Positions 62,024-64,000 of a DNA stretch of 64,000 bases are shown piece after piece. A program made the position numbers and the translations under genes. The notes beneath the pieces are model-generated. The model was not told the DNA's origin. It searched no databases and saw only the letters and a program-made list of their open reading frames with translations. Source of the stretch: BMS3BBIN04 sp964552465 (GTDB taxonomy: Bacteria > Electryoneota > Electryoneia > Electryoneales > Electryoneaceae); contig CAZKGR010000010.1 of NCBI GenBank assembly GCA_964552465.1, forward strand, positions 31,935 through 95,934. Direction: 5' to 3'. Within the stretch, counting starts at the first letter, position 1. Each line of letters opens with the position of its first letter.

Positions 62024-63049
62024 TTATCCTGCCTGCCTGATCGCATTGACCTGGATCGGCGAGATCGCATCACTCGGACACACCGGTTCGCACAGCCCGC
62101 AACTGATACACATGTCGGCATCGATCACGTACTTGCCGTCATCGCCAGCCGTGATGCACTTCTTCACCGGACACGCCTTGGCGCATGCGCCGGTACCGTT
62201 GCACTTGGTCGGATCGATGTGCCAGATCGGACGTGTGCCCGCTTTCTTGTCAACCAGTGAATCGGTCGGGCAGACATGGACGGCCGCAAGGGCTGTGTCC
62301 TTAATCGAATAGTCGAATTCCGGCAGGTTGGTATCGTCATTCATCTGAATCTGGCCGGATGGTGTCGCTTTCTTGTTCGCGCACCTTCCACAGCCGATGC
62401 AGCCGACGTCGCAGACTTCCTGAACCTTCTTAGTCTTGTTGACGTTCTTGCAGGCGATGTAGATCTCAGCGCTGCGCGGGACGAGATCCATGATGTCACG
62501 CGGGCACGCTTCAACGCACTTTCCGCAGCCGGTGCAGTTCTCGTCCATCACCTTCGGCAGACGGTCGGCGCCCATCACCATCGCATCGAACGGGCACGCC
62601 GCCACGCAATCGCCGAACCCGGTGCAGCCCCAGTCGCAGGCCTTGTGACCGTGCCCGACCTTGTCCGCGCCGATACAGGTCTCAAAGCCCTGGTACTCGA
62701 AACGGTCCGGGCATTTGTCCGGCGAACCCTGACAACGGACGATCGCGACCTTCGACTCCGATGTCTCGACAGCCGCGCCCATGATCTCGGCGACCTTCGC
62801 GCGGATGTCATCGCTGGCAACCGGGCAGTCCGTGGCAGTCAGAGTTCCGCCGACGACCTTAACCGCCATCTGACGGCAACCCGCTTCCCCGCACGCTCCG
62901 CAGTTCGCGCCCGGTAACGCATCGTCGACTTCCTCGATGCGAGGGTCGACCTTTACGAAGAAGACGCGTGACGCGTACGCCAACCCGCCGCCGAGCAGCA
63001 GTCCGAGCCCGCCGACCGATGCGATTGCGCCTATGAGTGATGGATCCAT
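62024..63049 (-). CDS. rnfB: RnfB-like multi-cluster iron-sulfur protein
   Basis: Electron-entry subunit of an Rnf-type ferredoxin:NAD+ oxidoreductase. An N-terminal membrane helix (about 7-27) is followed by the Fe-S domain GANCGACGEAGCRQM with its distal cysteine (TDCPVAS), then ferredoxin motifs: TGFGDCVAACPFDA (first cysteine preceded by CDWGC), CTGCGKCVEACPRDI, CIGCGRCANK, and a C-terminal pair, CNGTGACAKACPVKKC and CISCGLCEPVCPSDA. 341 residues is longer than basic RnfB, and the C-terminal pair is the addition. Rnf order A-B is kept on this strand, but rnfA is only a relic in this window. Confidence 0.9.
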   Translation of the reverse strand: MDPSLIGAIASVGGLGLLLGGGLAYASRVFFVKVDPRIEEVDDALPGANCGACGEAGCRQMAVKVVGGTLTATDCPVASDDIRAKVAEIMGAAVETSESKVAIVRCQGSPDKCPDRFEYQGFETCIGADKVGHGHKACDWGCTGFGDCVAACPFDAMVMGADRLPKVMDENCTGCGKCVEACPRDIMDLVPRSAEIYIACKNVNKTKKVQEVCDVGCIGCGRCANKKATPSGQIQMNDDTNLPEFDYSIKDTALAAVHVCPTDSLVDKKAGTRPIWHIDPTKCNGTGACAKACPVKKCITAGDDGKYVIDADMCISCGLCEPVCPSDAISPIQVNAIRQAG

Positions 63050-63060
63050 GTTCTAAACCC

Positions 63061-63088
63061 AGTTATGAGCTATGAGTTGTGAGCTACC
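63061..63088. repeat. Tandem heptamer array F (4 units)
   Basis: AGTTATG, AGCTATG, AGTTGTG, AGCTACC in tandem, 11 bases upstream of the rnfB start codon. Confidence 0.85.
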
Positions 63089-63114
63089 AGCAACACAACA
63101 CTTTAGAATTCCTA

Positions 63115-63573
63115 TTAATAGTATGTAGACATTAACAATAATGAAACTATATAAACAGTACCCAATAAACTGCCGCCAACAGCAGCTCTAGTTCGTTTAC
63201 TTTCTACCTCATTTTCATATGATTGAAGAAAGCCGAGTTTATAATCGGAGGAATAGTTCTCAATTCGTTTTAAATCAGCAGCTGGTGGTTCAACATCAGC
63301 CATTGTGCTCATACCCCAAATGACAAGTGTGCCAATGAGACCTCCTAGCACTCCTGACAGAAATCCACCATTGAACCAACCCATTGAGCTGTAATATTGA
63401 GATGCTGACATCTTTCCTTCAATCAAACCATCAGCATACGTTTTATTTGTTTGAGCAAGATCAATTCCAACTTGACCTTCTTCCTGATTCAACGCATCCA
63501 GACTGAATCCCATCGCAAAAATGGGATTAACTGTGATCAGCATCGCAATTAGAACACACATTCCCTTAAACAT
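63115..63573 (-). CDS. Membrane protein of unknown function, lower G+C
   Basis: No family recognised. ATG at 63573 (MFKGMCVLIAM) follows GGGGAGG. A signal peptide (ending near IFA) and two further hydrophobic stretches (about 70-90, GGFLSGVLGGLIGTLVIWGM, and 132-150) flank a charged region with NYSSDYKLGFLQSYENEVES. The gene is visibly richer in A+T than its neighbours and sits between the rnfA relic and rnfB, so it is a likely late insertion. It may be a small GlyGly-helix membrane protein; no role is proposed. Confidence 0.65.
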   Translation of the reverse strand: MFKGMCVLIAMLITVNPIFAMGFSLDALNQEEGQVGIDLAQTNKTYADGLIEGKMSASQYYSSMGWFNGGFLSGVLGGLIGTLVIWGMSTMADVEPPAADLKRIENYSSDYKLGFLQSYENEVESKRTRAAVGGSLLGTVYIVSLLLMSTYY

Positions 63574-63610
63574 AAAGCACCTCCCCATGTTGGATAGAAA
63601 TGTACTTCAA

Positions 63611-63706
63611 GTCATTCTGAACGAAACGCAGTGAAGTGAAGAAGGTCCAGCTTAGTAACCGTTTGATAATCTGGATCTTCTTCAGGCCTTTGGCCTTCAG
63701 AATGAC
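63611..63706. mobile_element. GTCATTCTGA palindromic element, complete copy (96 bp)
   Basis: Ends are an 11-base inverted repeat (GTCATTCTGAA / TTCAGAATGAC). Inside, GAAGAAGGTCCAG pairs with CTGGATCTTCTTC with one G-U, so the unit can fold into a long hairpin. No coding frame, hence a non-autonomous, MITE-like element. Confidence 0.8.
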
Positions 63707-63789
63707 GTGCTTCGCATCCTCTGTTATTAAAATCAGCTCTGTTCTACATATCAAAGTTTCAAATCAAATACAGCAACCAGCAGTCTTTA

Positions 63790-63816
63790 CCTATAGCCTA
63801 CAGCCTATCGCCTGCC
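63790..63816. repeat. Tandem heptamer array G (4 units)
   Basis: CCTATAG, CCTACAG, CCTATCG, CCTGCC(T) in tandem, directly touching the stop codon of the rnfA relic. Confidence 0.85.
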
Positions 63817-63894
63817 TCACCCCACACTCAAACCACTGAACCCGAGGAACGCAATCGCCATCATGCCTGCCATGATGAAGGCGTGAGAACGCTC
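63817..63894 (-). pseudogene. rnfA: 3' relic of rnfA
   Basis: The minus-strand frame ending with TGA at 63817-63819 reads AFIMAGMMAIAFLGFSGL at its C-terminal end, closely matching the end of RnfA/RsxA (ITAGLMSLAFMGFSGL type). Upstream the frame meets a TAA at 63895-63897, and 24 bases further a GTCATTCTGA element begins. No start codon or body of RnfA is in the window. A full rnfA copy may exist beyond the right edge; this piece itself cannot be a functional gene. Confidence 0.6.
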
Positions 63895-63920
63895 TTACTT
63901 CTGCGAACCTTGCCACTCAG

Positions 63921-64000
63921 GTCATTCTGAACGAAACGCAGTGAAGTGAAGAAGGTCCAGCTTAGTAACCGTTTGATAATCTGGATCTTCTTCAGGCCTT
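63921..64000. mobile_element. GTCATTCTGA palindromic element, second copy, cut by window end
   Basis: The first 80 bases are identical to the copy at 63611 and in the same orientation; the last 16 lie outside the window. The two copies bracket the rnfA relic. Confidence 0.85.

Larger units (their letters stand above)
63574..64000. other. Repeat and relic region at the right edge
   Basis: No complete gene. It contains two copies of the GTCATTCTGA element, heptamer array G and the rnfA relic, described separately. Bases 63707-63789 hold nothing recognised. Confidence 0.6.

Noticed and set aside
62276..62917. 213-codon plus-strand frame antisense to rnfB
   Set aside because: Open only because of the high G+C cysteine-rich rnfB code; Arg/Ala/Asp-rich nonsense product.
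47634..63816. Heptamer arrays as CRISPR
   Set aside because: Units are 7 bases long, directly adjacent, and have no spacers; no cas gene is in the window.

Overview
The window reads as one contiguous piece of a Gram-negative bacterial chromosome with G+C near 50% and dense, tightly overlapping operons. Lipid A genes (lpxC, lpxD), BamA, an OmpH/Skp chaperone and TamB show a double membrane. DUF5683, DUF4159, a Bacteroidetes-like insert in LpxC and a NuoG cut short before its molybdopterin domain suggest a lineage of, or close to, the FCB group, such as one of its uncultured phyla (Zixibacteria- or KSB1-like). That placement is inference; no rRNA gene or tRNA gene was found.

Region 1 (1-30746, all minus strand). 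Read in the direction of transcription, a heterodimeric ABC exporter is followed by holA, an ECF sigma factor and a membrane protein placed like an anti-sigma factor. Next comes a housekeeping run of a 66-residue unknown, deoB, rdgB, a cysteine desulfurase, mnmA, panB, panC, a GlmU-like uridylyltransferase, a secreted protein, a LytR_C protein, rsfS, argS, a PfkB kinase and mtnA. A TPR lipoprotein with its own good promoter leads to the envelope block uppS, a small FAD protein, tamB, bamA, ompH, lpxD and lpxC.

Region 2 (30992-43497, plus strand) starts with five translationally coupled genes: three family-2 glycosyltransferases, a flippase-like UPF0104 membrane protein and a NodB-type deacetylase. 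They look like a dedicated pathway for making, deacetylating and moving a glycolipid or glycan. A promoter, structured segment and terminator (36327-36453) may form a small RNA. Proline dehydrogenase, RidA, DUF5683, PHP, PilZ, adenosine deaminase, a lipoprotein, DUF4159 and a two-domain VOC protein follow.

Region 3 (43561-47544) holds small genes in both directions, including rpmE with the DUF1385 gene.

Region 4 (47674-64000, minus strand) is a complete 14-subunit complex I operon (nuoA to nuoN) preceded by an rnfB gene rich in iron-sulfur motifs, a lower-G+C unknown gene and what looks like the 3' relic of rnfA. This region differs from the rest of the window in its repeats: eight loci of tandem heptanucleotides that abut stop or start codons, a family of 26-bp palindromes, a double CCCGGG hairpin, a large inverted repeat enclosing a heptamer array, and two identical copies of a GTCATTCTGA element flanking the rnfA relic. 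These repeats are the most unusual feature of the window, followed by the glycan cluster, the small-RNA candidate and an ArgS without its HIGH motif.
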